Shown: positions 17,309 through 25,031, counted from the first letter of the stretch. The stretch: DNA of 64,000 bases from G963677325 sp963810555 (GCA_963810555.1 CAWENX010000012.1:20943-84942), one strand, 5' to 3'. The notes: generated from the sequence alone by a model not told the origin. Numbers and translations are program-made.

Positions 17309-18073
17309 TTATTTAAAAAATGATTTGATTGACGGATCAGTTGACTTTTCAAACTCTTCAAGTTTTCCTTCAAGATAAACTTCACCATCCTGCAACATAA
17401 TAACGCGGTCTGCAGTGTTACGGGCACATTCAATATCATGCGTGATGATGATGGAAGAGGTTTTATATTTTTTTTGAACCTCATTGATGAGCGAACTTAT
17501 TTCATCTGATGTTATGGGGTCAAGTCCTGTTGTAGGTTCGTCATACAACATGATCATCGGGTCAACTACAATGGTTCGGGCCAGACTGATCCGCTTCCGC
17601 ATTCCGCCTGAAAGCTGCGATGGCATTTTATCAAGGGTATCATATAAGCCAACCTGTTCCAATACTTCTTTCACTTTTTCGTCTGTTTCTTTTCGTGTAA
17701 AGTCCCTTTTTATTCTTCGCAACGGAAATTCCAGGTTCTCTTTAACAGTCATTGAATCATACAGTGCCCCGCTTTGAAAAAGGAAACCGATTTTCTTTCT
17801 CAACTCTTTTAAACCTTCCTGGTTTAATTCACTTACATTTTCTCCAAGGACATTAATCGTTCCATGATCAGGATCTAATAATCTGACAATGCATTTGATC
17901 AGGACGGATTTTCCTGATCCCGATTTTCCAAGCACCACCAGGTTTTCCCCGTTAAAAAGTTGTAACGACACATCCTTTATTACTTCCTGATCGTCAAATC
18001 CTATCGCGAGATTATTTATTTCAATAACCTTGTTGTCACTTTTTGTCATGATTCCGGAATGAACTTTATTCAT
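17309..18073 (-). CDS. mlaF: ABC transporter ATPase of the Mla system
   Basis: 254 residues. Walker A GKSGSGKSVLIK, Q loop FLFQSGALYDSMTV, signature LSGGMRKRISLARTI, Walker B MIMLYDEPTTGLDP and switch His IITHD are all present. SGALYDSMTV and GGMRKR are typical of MlaF/Ttg2A. ATP hydrolysis would drive lipid movement through MlaE. An internal ATG at 18049 (MTKSDNK) is an equally possible start, because the region before it is not conserved. Its 3' end lies 35 bp before mlaD. Confidence 0.92.
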   Translation of the reverse strand: MNKVHSGIMTKSDNKVIEINNLAIGFDDQEVIKDVSLQLFNGENLVVLGKSGSGKSVLIKCIVRLLDPDHGTINVLGENVSELNQEGLKELRKKIGFLFQSGALYDSMTVKENLEFPLRRIKRDFTRKETDEKVKEVLEQVGLYDTLDKMPSQLSGGMRKRISLARTIVVDPMIMLYDEPTTGLDPITSDEISSLINEVQKKYKTSSIIITHDIECARNTADRVIMLQDGEVYLEGKLEEFEKSTDPSIKSFFK

Positions 18074-18119
18074 TTTTTGTCTTATATCACTTTCCTGATC
18101 CCGATAAACATTAAACTAT

Positions 18120-18956
18120 TTAAAGCATATCCGTAATTTGCACAGCTATCAAATCTATAATTATCACAAGTAATGAGGATATCACCACAGCTGAATTTGC
18201 TGCAACGCCCACACTCTCTGTTCCGCGCCCTGCCGTATATCCTTTATAACATCCAACTAAGCCAATCGCCGCGCCGAAAAAGAACGTTTTAATTAAAGCC
18301 GGTAAAAAATCAATAAACCCAATAGAGCTGAATGCCCTTGAGAAAAACAAAACAAACGTTATATCGCCTTTAATATTTGCTCCTGCCCAGCTTCCGATTA
18401 TACCGAGTGCATCGGCATACAATACCAATAAGGGTATCATCAGTGTGGCAGCCAGTACTCTTGTCACAACCAAAAACCGTATGGGATTGGTGGATGAAAC
18501 TTCCATGGCATCAATCTGCTCTGTCACTTTCATTGAACCTAACTCTGCTCCCATGCCTGAACCGATTTTCCCTGCGCATATCAACGCCGTAATAACCGGC
18601 CCCATTTCTCTGATGAGGGAGACAGCTACCATTCCGGGAAGCATCGACTCTGCCCCGAAACTAATAAGGGCAGGCCTTGATTGAATAGTAAGTACCAGGC
18701 CAATAATGATTCCGGTCACTGAAATAAGTGGTAAAGTTTTATATCCGATTTGATAACATTGGCGCAAAAATTCTTTAAATTCAAAGTTGCGCGAAAACGT
18801 TTCTTTTGTGACACGAGTTATAAACAGGAACATGTCTGCAACATCTGTTAAAAAGCTGCTTGCCTCTTCAGTTTTCGCAATCGTTTTTTCGCTGAGCCTC
18901 ATTGAATGCTTAGTTGCAAAACTCTTTACTTTAACATCAGGAATAAGTTTATTCAT
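18120..18956 (-). CDS. mlaE: ABC transporter permease of the Mla system
   Basis: 278 residues with an MlaE/YrbE permease domain: QIGYKTLPLISVTGIIIGLV, SLIREMGPVITALICAGKIG, GAELGSMKVTEQIDAMEVSS and PIRFLVVTRVLAATLMIPLL. There are five to six membrane helices. The N-terminus has about 45 extra polar residues before the domain. It is the first gene of the reverse-strand operon mlaE-mlaF-mlaD-OMP, and starts about 145 bp behind promoter copy 8. Together they form an inner-membrane lipid ABC transporter. Confidence 0.92.
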   Translation of the reverse strand: MNKLIPDVKVKSFATKHSMRLSEKTIAKTEEASSFLTDVADMFLFITRVTKETFSRNFEFKEFLRQCYQIGYKTLPLISVTGIIIGLVLTIQSRPALISFGAESMLPGMVAVSLIREMGPVITALICAGKIGSGMGAELGSMKVTEQIDAMEVSSTNPIRFLVVTRVLAATLMIPLLVLYADALGIIGSWAGANIKGDITFVLFFSRAFSSIGFIDFLPALIKTFFFGAAIGLVGCYKGYTAGRGTESVGVAANSAVVISSLLVIIIDLIAVQITDML

Positions 18957-19100
18957 CGCTTGATACCTTTGCCGGTTTTTGATAAATCACTGTATTTTCA
19001 ATCATGCATATTTAAATCTTGTAATGAGTGAGGATTAAATGCCTTATTGATGGAGCATAAACAGATTTGTTGAATAAATATTTTCAACGAAGTTTCATTA

Positions 19101-19166
19101 CAAATTTATAGGCAGTCCTAAGCGAAACTGTTATACAATTCTGTAAAAGAGTTATATGATTCACAC
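19101..19166 (-). promoter_or_regulatory. 21-bp direct-repeat promoter element, copy 8 (reverse, for mlaEFD)
   Basis: On the reverse strand GTGTGAATCATATAA occupies 19166-19152, the second half GAATTGTATAAC follows 21 bp on, and a 26-bp spacer leads to TTTG at 19104-19101. It points at mlaE and lies only about 60 bp from copy 5, which points the opposite way. Confidence 0.85.
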
Positions 19167-19224
19167 AAACAAATTATTGATTCAGTCACCCATTGCAAAA
19201 TCTTAAACCAATGAACCAAAATAG

Positions 19225-19290
19225 GTGTGAATTATATAATCAATTTTTAAAATTGTATAACACTTGCAGGTATTGAACAGATTAACTTTG
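19225..19290 (+). promoter_or_regulatory. 21-bp direct-repeat promoter element, copy 5
   Basis: GTGTGAATTATATAA at 19225-19239, second half AATTGTATAA ending at 19260, 26 bp, then TAACTTTG with TTTG at 19287-19290. Confidence 0.85.
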
Positions 19291-19314
19291 AAGCCAACTT
19301 AAAATCTTAATATT

Positions 19315-19500
19315 ATGCCACTCTTAACAGTTTTAATCGTAATAGTTGTCGCAGGTGTTCTTCTATGGCTGATTAATAGGTTTATTCCGATGCAGGGTAC
19401 AATCAAAACTATCCTCAACGTTGTTGTCGTAATTATTCTTGTAATCTGGCTTCTCAGGGTATTTGGGCTTTTCCATTACCTGACAGATATACATGTTTAA
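19315..19500 (+). CDS. Thivi_2564-type small membrane protein
   Basis: A 61-residue protein with two hydrophobic helices: LLTVLIVIVVAGVLLWLINR and TIKTILNVVVVIILVIWLLR, joined by FIPMQG. This pattern (LLxxLLxxxVxGxLLWLIN-xxIPMxxxIKxIL) is that of the Thivi_2564 family, small inner-membrane proteins of unknown role. It starts 25 bp after the -7 TTTG of promoter copy 5. It is monocistronic: the following 384 bp contain only a short repeat array and promoter copy 6. Confidence 0.85.
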   Translation: MPLLTVLIVIVVAGVLLWLINRFIPMQGTIKTILNVVVVIILVIWLLRVFGLFHYLTDIHV

Positions 19501-19579
19501 AAAGGTATTGTAAAATTTTATAAAGGTGCAACAGGATGGATTTATTTTGCAATAAATAAGGAATAAGCGCCTCCTGTTT

Positions 19580-19623
19580 CCTTTATACCTTCCTTATACC
19601 TTGTTCGTACCTTGTTTGGCTTC
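19580..19623. repeat. Short 11-bp-phased array (TATACCT unit)
   Basis: CCTTTATACCT (19580), TCCTTATACCT (19591), TGTTCGTACCT (19602) and TGTTTGGCTTC (19613) step by 11 bp. No inverted partner half was found. It lies between promoter-controlled genes on the same strand. Confidence 0.6.
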
Positions 19624-19781
19624 TTGATGATTATAATTTGAGCTGAAACGTTTCATTAATTCGGCTTTATTCCGGACTATAAGCGAGCTCAGGTTCCTCA
19701 AGAATCTGGTTATCGTCTTTCCCAAAAAACCGGATCAAAACACTCCGCTCCAAAACAAATGAGTACATCACACGCATGAAA

Positions 19782-19847
19782 GTGTGAATGATATAACACT
19801 TTTAAAGAATTGTGTAATGCTTATTGGCATAAAGAGCTTCAAATTTG
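19782..19847 (+). promoter_or_regulatory. 21-bp direct-repeat promoter element, copy 6
   Basis: GTGTGAATGATATAA at 19782-19796, second half GAATTGTGTAA ending at 19817, 26 bp, then TTTG at 19844-19847. The ytxH-like ATG is 38 bp after the TTTG, the same distance as for copies 2 and 7. Confidence 0.85.
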
Positions 19848-19884
19848 TATTCAATTATTATTTAAATCAATACTAAAAAAAATC

Positions 19885-20163
19885 ATGAAATTAGGAAAAG
19901 TATTATTCGGTTTAGTGGCCGGCGCAGCTGTAGGCGCTACAATCGGGCTCTTATTTGCACCAAAAAAAGGATCTGTAACCCGCAGGTATATTTCTAAAAA
20001 AGGCAATGAGTTCAGAGAAAAAGTGGAAGGAAAATTCAATGAATTCGTTGATAACGTCAATGAAAAAGTTGAATCTGTAAAAGAAGAAGCCGCCCGCTTA
20101 ATTAAATCAGGAAAGATTAAGGTGGAAGAAGCTGAAACGAAATTGAATAATGCTGCAAACTAA
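19885..20163 (+). CDS. YtxH-domain protein
   Basis: 92 residues: a glycine-rich N-terminal helix (KVLFGLVAGAAVGATIGLLF) followed by APKKGSVTRRYISKKG, the hallmark of YtxH proteins, and then an amphipathic coiled region (KVEGKFNEFVDNVNEKVESV). ATG 19885 was chosen since an upstream in-frame start would lie before the promoter's -7 box. YtxH proteins are small membrane-associated stress proteins of unknown mechanism. It is the first gene of a four-gene run (YtxH, holin-X, unknown, AI-2E transporter). Confidence 0.85.
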   Translation: MKLGKVLFGLVAGAAVGATIGLLFAPKKGSVTRRYISKKGNEFREKVEGKFNEFVDNVNEKVESVKEEAARLIKSGKIKVEEAETKLNNAAN

Positions 20164-20276
20164 AAATGCGGCAAACAAATTAAATTGGAGTTAACTAAAA
20201 GTAATAAACATTTGACAGACGTCTTTTGGGCATTACTTCTTGTTAATATTATTGTAAAAGCTAAAAAAATAAAGAC

Positions 20277-20618
20277 ATGGAAACTCCGGCAAGCTCAGTT
20301 GAAGCATTAATTGAAAGAGTCGAAGCATTCAGCAAAACAACTTTCGAGCTTTCAAAGCTCAAAACTTTGAGGACGACCACAGCCATCGTCACTGATTTAA
20401 TATCATGGTTAAGTGTCATCCTTATGATTTCTATGTTTGCACTCATTTTGAATATAGGAATTGCTTTTTGGCTGGGTGAGTTACTCGGTAAAACTTATTA
20501 TGGTTTTTTTGTTGTTGCTGCCTTTTATTTTGTTGCCGGGACAGTGTTTTATTTCTTTTCCCATAAATGGGTTAAAAAACCTGTCTTTGATTTAATCATC
20601 AAAAAGGCTCTTCAATAA
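20277..20618 (+). CDS. Holin-X-like (phage holin superfamily III) membrane protein
   Basis: 113 residues. The N-terminal cytosolic helix contains ALIERVEAFSKTTFELSKLK. Two membrane helices follow (SWLSVILMISMFALILNIG and YYGFFVVAAFYFVAGTVFYF), then a positive end (KWVKKPVFDLIIKKALQ). The arrangement matches the putative Actinobacterial Holin-X / Phage_holin_3_6 family, which is chromosomal and stress-linked in many bacteria and is not proof of a prophage. It lies between YtxH and an unknown gene, 9 bp before the latter. Confidence 0.75.
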   Translation: METPASSVEALIERVEAFSKTTFELSKLKTLRTTTAIVTDLISWLSVILMISMFALILNIGIAFWLGELLGKTYYGFFVVAAFYFVAGTVFYFFSHKWVKKPVFDLIIKKALQ

Positions 20619-20626
20619 GTCATATC

Positions 20627-21031
20627 ATGCAAAAAATTAATTCAGAAACAGATCTTGATGCCGCTATTTTTCAATTAGAAATAAAGCAGGCAGAAGAAGG
20701 GAAATTACTCAAAGAACAGTTCCACCTTACCTACGAGAGTTTAAAACCTGCGAACCTCTTAAAGAGCACATTTTTAGAAGTAGCCTCATCTCCATTCTCG
20801 ATCGGGAACATTTTAAGTACTGCTGTTGGTTTAGGGACCGGTTTTCTCTCAAGAAAAATAGTCATAGGCGCATCGGGCAATATATTTAAAAAACTTTTCG
20901 GCTCTGTTTTGCAGCTTGGCGTTACAAGCGTTGTTGCCCAACACCCTGATGCTGTTAAATCAATCGGTCAATTTATCTTTCAAAAGATTTTCCACAAAAA
21001 AGATAATAATCGTAAAAGCCTTGATAGATAA
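20627..21031 (+). CDS. Unknown 134-residue protein of the YtxH operon
   Basis: The N-terminus is helical and acidic (SETDLDAAIFQLEIKQAEEG, KLLKEQFHLTYESLKPANLL), followed by a Gly/Ser-rich semi-hydrophobic region (GNILSTAVGLGTGFLSRKIV, KLFGSVLQLGVTSVVAQHPD) and a basic end. Proteins of this form accompany YtxH and holin-X genes in Bacteroidota. It could associate with the membrane. Its 3' end overlaps the start region of the AI-2E-type transporter, which suggests translational coupling. Confidence 0.7.
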   Translation: MQKINSETDLDAAIFQLEIKQAEEGKLLKEQFHLTYESLKPANLLKSTFLEVASSPFSIGNILSTAVGLGTGFLSRKIVIGASGNIFKKLFGSVLQLGVTSVVAQHPDAVKSIGQFIFQKIFHKKDNNRKSLDR

Positions 21032-22133
21032 AGAAATAAAAATCCCCTTTTACGCAAAGGCAACTATTTTTTTAATTGGAATAATTGCCTTGTTCGCTGT
21101 GTTGTACATCGCTCAGGATATTATTGTCCCTCTTGTTTTCGCAATCATTATTGCAATCTTACTTCACCCTGTCGTAAATTTTTTTGTACGGAAGAAGATA
21201 AACAGGGTAATAGCAATAATATTAACTCTGATCCTTACCTTTTTAGTCATCGCCTTATTTGGCTTTTTATTGGGTACGCAAATAAGCCGGTTTGGCGAAT
21301 CATGGCCGCAATTAGTTGATAAAATTACCTTGAATGTCAACCAAACCATCACCGATGCTGCCAGTTATTTCGATACAAATCCACAGATTATTCGTGACTG
21401 GATTGCAAAAACCAAGGACGAATTGCTCAATTTCAGCAATGCAGCAATCGGGCAAACAATCATCTCAATAGGCGGTATGGTGATGACATTGCTTTTAATT
21501 CCTGTTTACACTTTTATAATATTGTTTTACCACCCCCTCCTGATTGAATTTATTCACAGGGTATTCGTTTCAAGTGACCAAAAACAGGTAAGTTCAATCG
21601 TTTCCAGGACCAAAAATGTTGTTCAAAGTTATCTTATTGGACTTGTTATTGAAGGCGTTCTTGTAGCAGCAATGAATTCTGCCGGGCTTTTAATACTGGG
21701 AATTGAATATGCCATCCTGATAGGTATTATAGGTGCAGTGCTCAACGTCATTCCATATGTCGGTGGAATTGTGGCAGTTGCAATACCCATGATGGTGGCT
21801 ATTGCTACCAAATCGTCAGCCTGGTACGCTTTTTATGTTCTGGCAATCTATTATTTCATCCAATTGATTGATAATAACTTCATCGTTCCCTTCATAGTTT
21901 CCTCAAAAGTAAGAATCAACGCGCTTTTCTCAATTATTGCGGTACTTGTCGGATATGCTTTATGGGGAATACCCGGTATGTTTCTGTCCATACCGCTCCT
22001 TGCGATTATAAAAGTCATTTTCGACCATATAGAATCCTTAAAACCGTGGGGATTTTTATTAGGCGATACAATGCCCCCAATCATAAAACTGAAACAGCTT
22101 AAGATAAAAATACCGAAGAAAATATTCCTTTAA
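21021..22133 (+). CDS. AI-2E family transporter
   Basis: About 370 residues with seven or eight membrane helices. The family's marks are IPVYTFIILFYHPLLIEFIH, IGIIGAVLNVIPYVGGIVAV, DNNFIVPFIVSSKVRINALF and ALWGIPGMFLSIPLLAIIKV. Members export small molecules or act as Na+/H+ antiporters; the name is historical. The start is uncertain: TTG 21021 overlaps the previous stop by 11 bp and fits the conserved N-terminus, while an in-frame ATG at 20916 would overlap the upstream gene by 116 bp. It is the last gene of the run from promoter copy 6. Confidence 0.85.
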   Translation: MIDKEIKIPFYAKATIFLIGIIALFAVLYIAQDIIVPLVFAIIIAILLHPVVNFFVRKKINRVIAIILTLILTFLVIALFGFLLGTQISRFGESWPQLVDKITLNVNQTITDAASYFDTNPQIIRDWIAKTKDELLNFSNAAIGQTIISIGGMVMTLLLIPVYTFIILFYHPLLIEFIHRVFVSSDQKQVSSIVSRTKNVVQSYLIGLVIEGVLVAAMNSAGLLILGIEYAILIGIIGAVLNVIPYVGGIVAVAIPMMVAIATKSSAWYAFYVLAIYYFIQLIDNNFIVPFIVSSKVRINALFSIIAVLVGYALWGIPGMFLSIPLLAIIKVIFDHIESLKPWGFLLGDTMPPIIKLKQLKIKIPKKIFL

Positions 22134-22225
22134 CATTTTCCCATAATCCAATATTTCAGAAATTTAGAGTTTCAGGTCTCAAATACAGTACCATTGCTGT
22201 AACCTTAAAACTCCCAAACATACAT

Positions 22226-22291
22226 GTGTGAATTATGCAACTTAAATAAAGAGTTATGTAACACTCCAAGGTATAAATGAGCACACCTTTG
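22226..22291 (+). promoter_or_regulatory. 21-bp direct-repeat promoter element, copy 7
   Basis: GTGTGAATTATGCAA at 22226-22240, second half GAGTTATGTAA ending at 22261, 26 bp, then TTTG at 22288-22291. It is the most diverged copy, yet all spacings are exact. The CsbD ATG follows 38 bp later. Confidence 0.8.
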
Positions 22292-22328
22292 TGATGTGGA
22301 AATTCTTTCACAAATTAATATTCAAAAA

Positions 22329-22514
22329 ATGAACACTACAGAATTAAAAGGAAACTGGAATCAAACAAAAGGGAAACTGAAACAGAAGTTTGCCCGGCTT
22401 ACGGATAGTGACCTTTTGCTGGTAGAGGGCAAACAGGATGAGATGTTAGGCAGGCTCCAGTCAAGACTTGGTAAAACTAAGGAAGAGATTCACAGACTTA
22501 TTAGTGAATTGTAA
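22329..22514 (+). CDS. CsbD family stress protein
   Basis: 61 residues: NTTELKGNWNQTKGKLKQKF followed by ARLTDSDLLLVEGKQDEMLG and RLQSRLGKTKEEIHRLISEL. This is the full CsbD pattern (GxWxQxKGxxKxxxGxLTDxDLxxxxGxxxxxxGxxQxxxGxxxE). CsbD proteins are small, hydrophilic and induced by osmotic or general stress. ATG 22329 was preferred over an upstream in-frame start (22296), which is 5 bp after the -7 box. It is monocistronic under promoter copy 7. Confidence 0.9.
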   Translation: MNTTELKGNWNQTKGKLKQKFARLTDSDLLLVEGKQDEMLGRLQSRLGKTKEEIHRLISEL

Positions 22515-22801
22515 AATCATGTAGTCATAAGAGAGCCTCAAACTTAAAGTAGTGAAACTGTCAAAATAAAATTAAATCCTGATTTTTACTCATTCTGAAA
22601 TTTGTATACTTTTTTGTAAACCTATTTCAGGATAGGACAGAGGGTATTACATTAAAATTTGTTTACAAGGCATAATTGTAGAATGATTCTAAATTAGGTG
22701 GTCATTCAAAGATTTTACAATGTTAAGGGGTAACCTTTGGCCTTTAAAAGGTATTAACTATTGTAAATTCCCAATTTACTATCCTTTACCTTTTACCTTT
22801 T

Positions 22802-22844
22802 ACTGAGGTGAAATCAGTCCCATGATTTCACCTCAGTCTTTTTA
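22802..22844 (+). terminator. Strong hairpin terminator before usp
   Basis: The 15-bp perfect stem ACTGAGGTGAAATCA (22802-22816) / TGATTTCACCTCAGT (22823-22837) has a 6-base loop and is followed by CTTTTT. The preceding 22515-22800 interval shows no gene, only CCTTTTAC repeats. Confidence 0.8.
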
Positions 22845-22901
22845 TGGATAACGATTTTTTTTAATTTTTGATTCTTAATTCTTAATTATTAATTAATTAG
22901 C

Positions 22902-22909
22902 TATCTTTG
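22902..22909 (+). promoter_or_regulatory. -7 box (TATCTTTG) of the usp gene
   Basis: It matches the Bacteroidota TAnnTTTG -7 box. The proposed ATG is only 5 bp downstream, so the mRNA would be leaderless or nearly so. No -33 TTTG is found at the usual distance. Confidence 0.55.
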
Positions 22910-22913
22910 TGGC

Positions 22914-23726
22914 ATGGAGTACGGAGAACAGAAGATCTTTGTTTGGTGTGACTTCTCTGATGAGATGGATAATGCGATTCAACATGCTGCTAAGATTGCT
23001 TCCATTCTCAAAAAAGAGCTTTGTCTTTTTCATATCTGGGCCAGGAAACTTCATGAAAAGGTTGAGATGGCCGAGGCAAAACTTCGTGGCATTGCATCAC
23101 ATACAGTTCAAAAGACTCCTGATCTAAAGGTTCATTATATAGTAAGGCAGGAAAGTTTTTCCGATATACTGACTGATCTGGCAGAAGTGTATGACTGTAT
23201 CCTTCTTGTTGCTCATAAAAATGCAGTTTCTAAAATACTACCTGAATTAAAATATTCAGGATTCCCCTTTCTCTTCGTTTCTTCAAAGGAATGTATCGAT
23301 CAGGTTTATAACCGGATCGTCGTTCCGGTCGGTTATATGAAAAAAAGCAAGGACCTCGCTTTGTGGGCAAGCTATCTTGGAAGACACAATGGGGCAACAA
23401 TTAGCATTTTCACAGCATTTGAATCATCGGAAGGGGATAGAAAAGATGTAAAAAGAAACGTGATGTCAATTGAGAGATTGTACAGTAAATTCAATTTTCC
23501 TTTTCAGGTCGTTGAAAGTCATACTCCCACATGGAAATTACAAAACGTTGCTCTCTCTCACACCCTCAGCTTGAAATGCGGGATGCTCATCATTTCGGCA
23601 AGATATAAACCTACTTTTATTGATAAACTGCTTGGACTGACTGAACAGAAAGTGATTGATAATTCTGAAGACCTTTCCGTAATGTGTGTGAATTCACAGC
23701 GTGATTTGTATACATTCTGCGGGTGA
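22914..23726 (+). CDS. Universal stress protein-like, two-domain
   Basis: 270 residues. The first half starts QKIFVWCDFSDEMDNAIQHA with a Usp-like strand-helix order (VHYIVRQESFSDILTDLAEV, DCILLVAHKNAVS). The second half repeats it (YNRIVVPVGYMKKSKDLALW, GATISIFTAFESS, CGMLIISARYKPTFIDKLLG). The ATP-binding motif GxxGxxG is lost in both halves, so it is likely a non-nucleotide-binding member. It stands between a terminator and the nuo operon. An alternative start would be a downstream Met, but the N-terminal strand supports 22914. Confidence 0.7.
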   Translation: MEYGEQKIFVWCDFSDEMDNAIQHAAKIASILKKELCLFHIWARKLHEKVEMAEAKLRGIASHTVQKTPDLKVHYIVRQESFSDILTDLAEVYDCILLVAHKNAVSKILPELKYSGFPFLFVSSKECIDQVYNRIVVPVGYMKKSKDLALWASYLGRHNGATISIFTAFESSEGDRKDVKRNVMSIERLYSKFNFPFQVVESHTPTWKLQNVALSHTLSLKCGMLIISARYKPTFIDKLLGLTEQKVIDNSEDLSVMCVNSQRDLYTFCG

Positions 23727-24044
23727 AAACAAGTAATCAGGAATCAGGAATCAGTAATCAATAAACAGTCCTTCACTAAAGTGAGTAAGCAGTAATCAGC
23801 ACGTCGGTACTTCACCATTTCATCGCATCATTTCACTGATTACCGGTTGTGGATTACTTATTACTGTTCTATGTTCACTGATTTTATATTGATATATCTC
23901 AATAATTTAATAAGATTTGTTAAAATTTTCATTAAAATGCGCTCATATAATAATATAAATCTATACTTTTGCCGCGTGATTTTTAAAAGATATCCTTACC
24001 GGATTTAATTATCAGACTAAAAGGATTAATCAGAGAACTAAAAT
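23727..24044. other. Interval with short repeats and the nuo promoter
   Basis: GGAATCA repeats (around 23739-23760) and the loosely inverted partner CTGATTACC (around 23837) are present. The second half is AT-rich and ends in the nuo -7 box. No gene was seen. Confidence 0.6.
23964..23971 (+). promoter_or_regulatory. -7 box (TACTTTTG) of the nuo operon
   Basis: It matches TAnnTTTG, with about 70 bp to nuoA. A consensus -33 TTTG at 19-21 bp spacing is not visible. Confidence 0.5.
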
Positions 24045-24395
24045 ATGGAAAGTAGCGCTTTGTTAATATTTTTTATAGCAGCTATCTCACTGGTGGGCCT
24101 TGCCATGTTATTTTCAGGTTATGTTCCGCCCACTTCGTCAAATGAAGCAAAATTCGAACCTTATGAATGCGGTATTGAAACAATAGGAGATGCATGGCTT
24201 CAATATACTGTTGGTTATTACTTGTTTGCAATATTGTTTCTCATTTTTGACGTTGAAGCTATTTTCCTTTTTCCCTGGTCGGTTGTAATGAAAACCACCG
24301 GATTAACCGGATTTGTTGAAGTCCTTATATTTTTCACAATTTTGGGATTGGGGCTGTTATATGGTTGGAAAAAACATGCATTGAAATGGGAATAA
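24045..24395 (+). CDS. nuoA: NADH-quinone oxidoreductase subunit A
   Basis: 116 residues with three membrane helices: LLIFFIAAISLVGLAMLFSG, YTVGYYLFAILFLIFDVEAI and VLIFFTILGLGLLYGWKKHA. The signature FEPYECGIETIGDAW and the conserved acidic FDVEAIFLFPW are intact. NuoA helps form the quinone-site/E-channel interface of complex I. It is the first gene of an 11-gene operon. It overlaps nuoB by 10 bp. Confidence 0.96.
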   Translation: MESSALLIFFIAAISLVGLAMLFSGYVPPTSSNEAKFEPYECGIETIGDAWLQYTVGYYLFAILFLIFDVEAIFLFPWSVVMKTTGLTGFVEVLIFFTILGLGLLYGWKKHALKWE

Positions 24396-24955
24396 AAACG
24401 AAGAAAGACATTTTAAAGAACGATTACCCCATTGTTGCAGAATATGAAGGGGGCAGTATTGTACTTGCCAAACTTGATGACTTAATTAACTGGGGACGCG
24501 CTAATTCTTTGTGGCCTCTTACCTTTGGAACCCGCTGTTGCGCTATAGAATTTATGGCATTCGGAGCCTCACGTCATGACTTTGCACGTTTTGGAGCTGA
24601 GGTTGCAAGGGGAACACCGAGGCAAGCTGATTTACTTTATATTACAGGTTCTATTAATTATAAAATGGCCCCTGTACTCAGACGTTTATACGACCAGATG
24701 GCTGAGCCTAAATATGTAATTGCCGTTGGAGGATGTGCCATTTCCGGTGGTCCTTTCTTTTACAATTCTTATGCTATTGTAAAAGGTGCTGACCATGTTA
24801 TCCCCGTTGATGTTTATGTTCCCGGATGTCCGCCAAGGCCTGAAGCGATAATATACGGGCTTTTACAGTTGCAAAAGAAAATTAAAAGAGAGAAGAATTT
24901 TGGAAAAAAAAGAACTACTCAAATAATAACACCAGATCTGACTAACGGATTATAA
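24386..24955 (+). CDS. nuoB: NADH-quinone oxidoreductase subunit B
   Basis: 189 residues from ATG 24386. An in-frame ATG at 24365 adds seven residues, but 24386 fits the family length. Ligands for cluster N2 are present: tandem cysteines in GTRCCAIEFMAFG, then VGGCAISGGPF and VPGCPPRPE. NuoB passes electrons to quinone at the junction with NuoD. Translation is coupled to nuoA by overlap. Confidence 0.96.
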   Translation: MGIKTKKDILKNDYPIVAEYEGGSIVLAKLDDLINWGRANSLWPLTFGTRCCAIEFMAFGASRHDFARFGAEVARGTPRQADLLYITGSINYKMAPVLRRLYDQMAEPKYVIAVGGCAISGGPFFYNSYAIVKGADHVIPVDVYVPGCPPRPEAIIYGLLQLQKKIKREKNFGKKRTTQIITPDLTNGL

Positions 24956-24968
24956 TTTATAAATGACT

Positions 24969-24986
24969 TCCCGAAAGCTTTCGGGA
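24969..24986. repeat. Perfect 18-bp palindrome between nuoB and nuoC
   Basis: TCCCGAAAGCTTTCGGGA has no loop. Similar CCCGA/TCGGG dyads occur at about 10751-10764 and 13036-13051. It lies inside the operon, so it is not expected to terminate it fully; it may process or attenuate the transcript. Confidence 0.7.
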
Positions 24987-25031
24987 TTATTCATTGAATA
25001 ATTTTTCCTAAGAACAAAGATTATCAAAAAG

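Noticed and set aside
20277..20618. Prophage remnant because of a holin-like gene
   Set aside because: Holin-X family genes are widespread in stress operons; no other phage gene is near and the gene belongs to the YtxH operon.
23695..23704. GTGTGAATTC inside the universal stress gene, similar to the start of the promoter element
   Set aside because: There is no second half-site 21 bp on and no TTTG at the required distance; it lies within a coding region.
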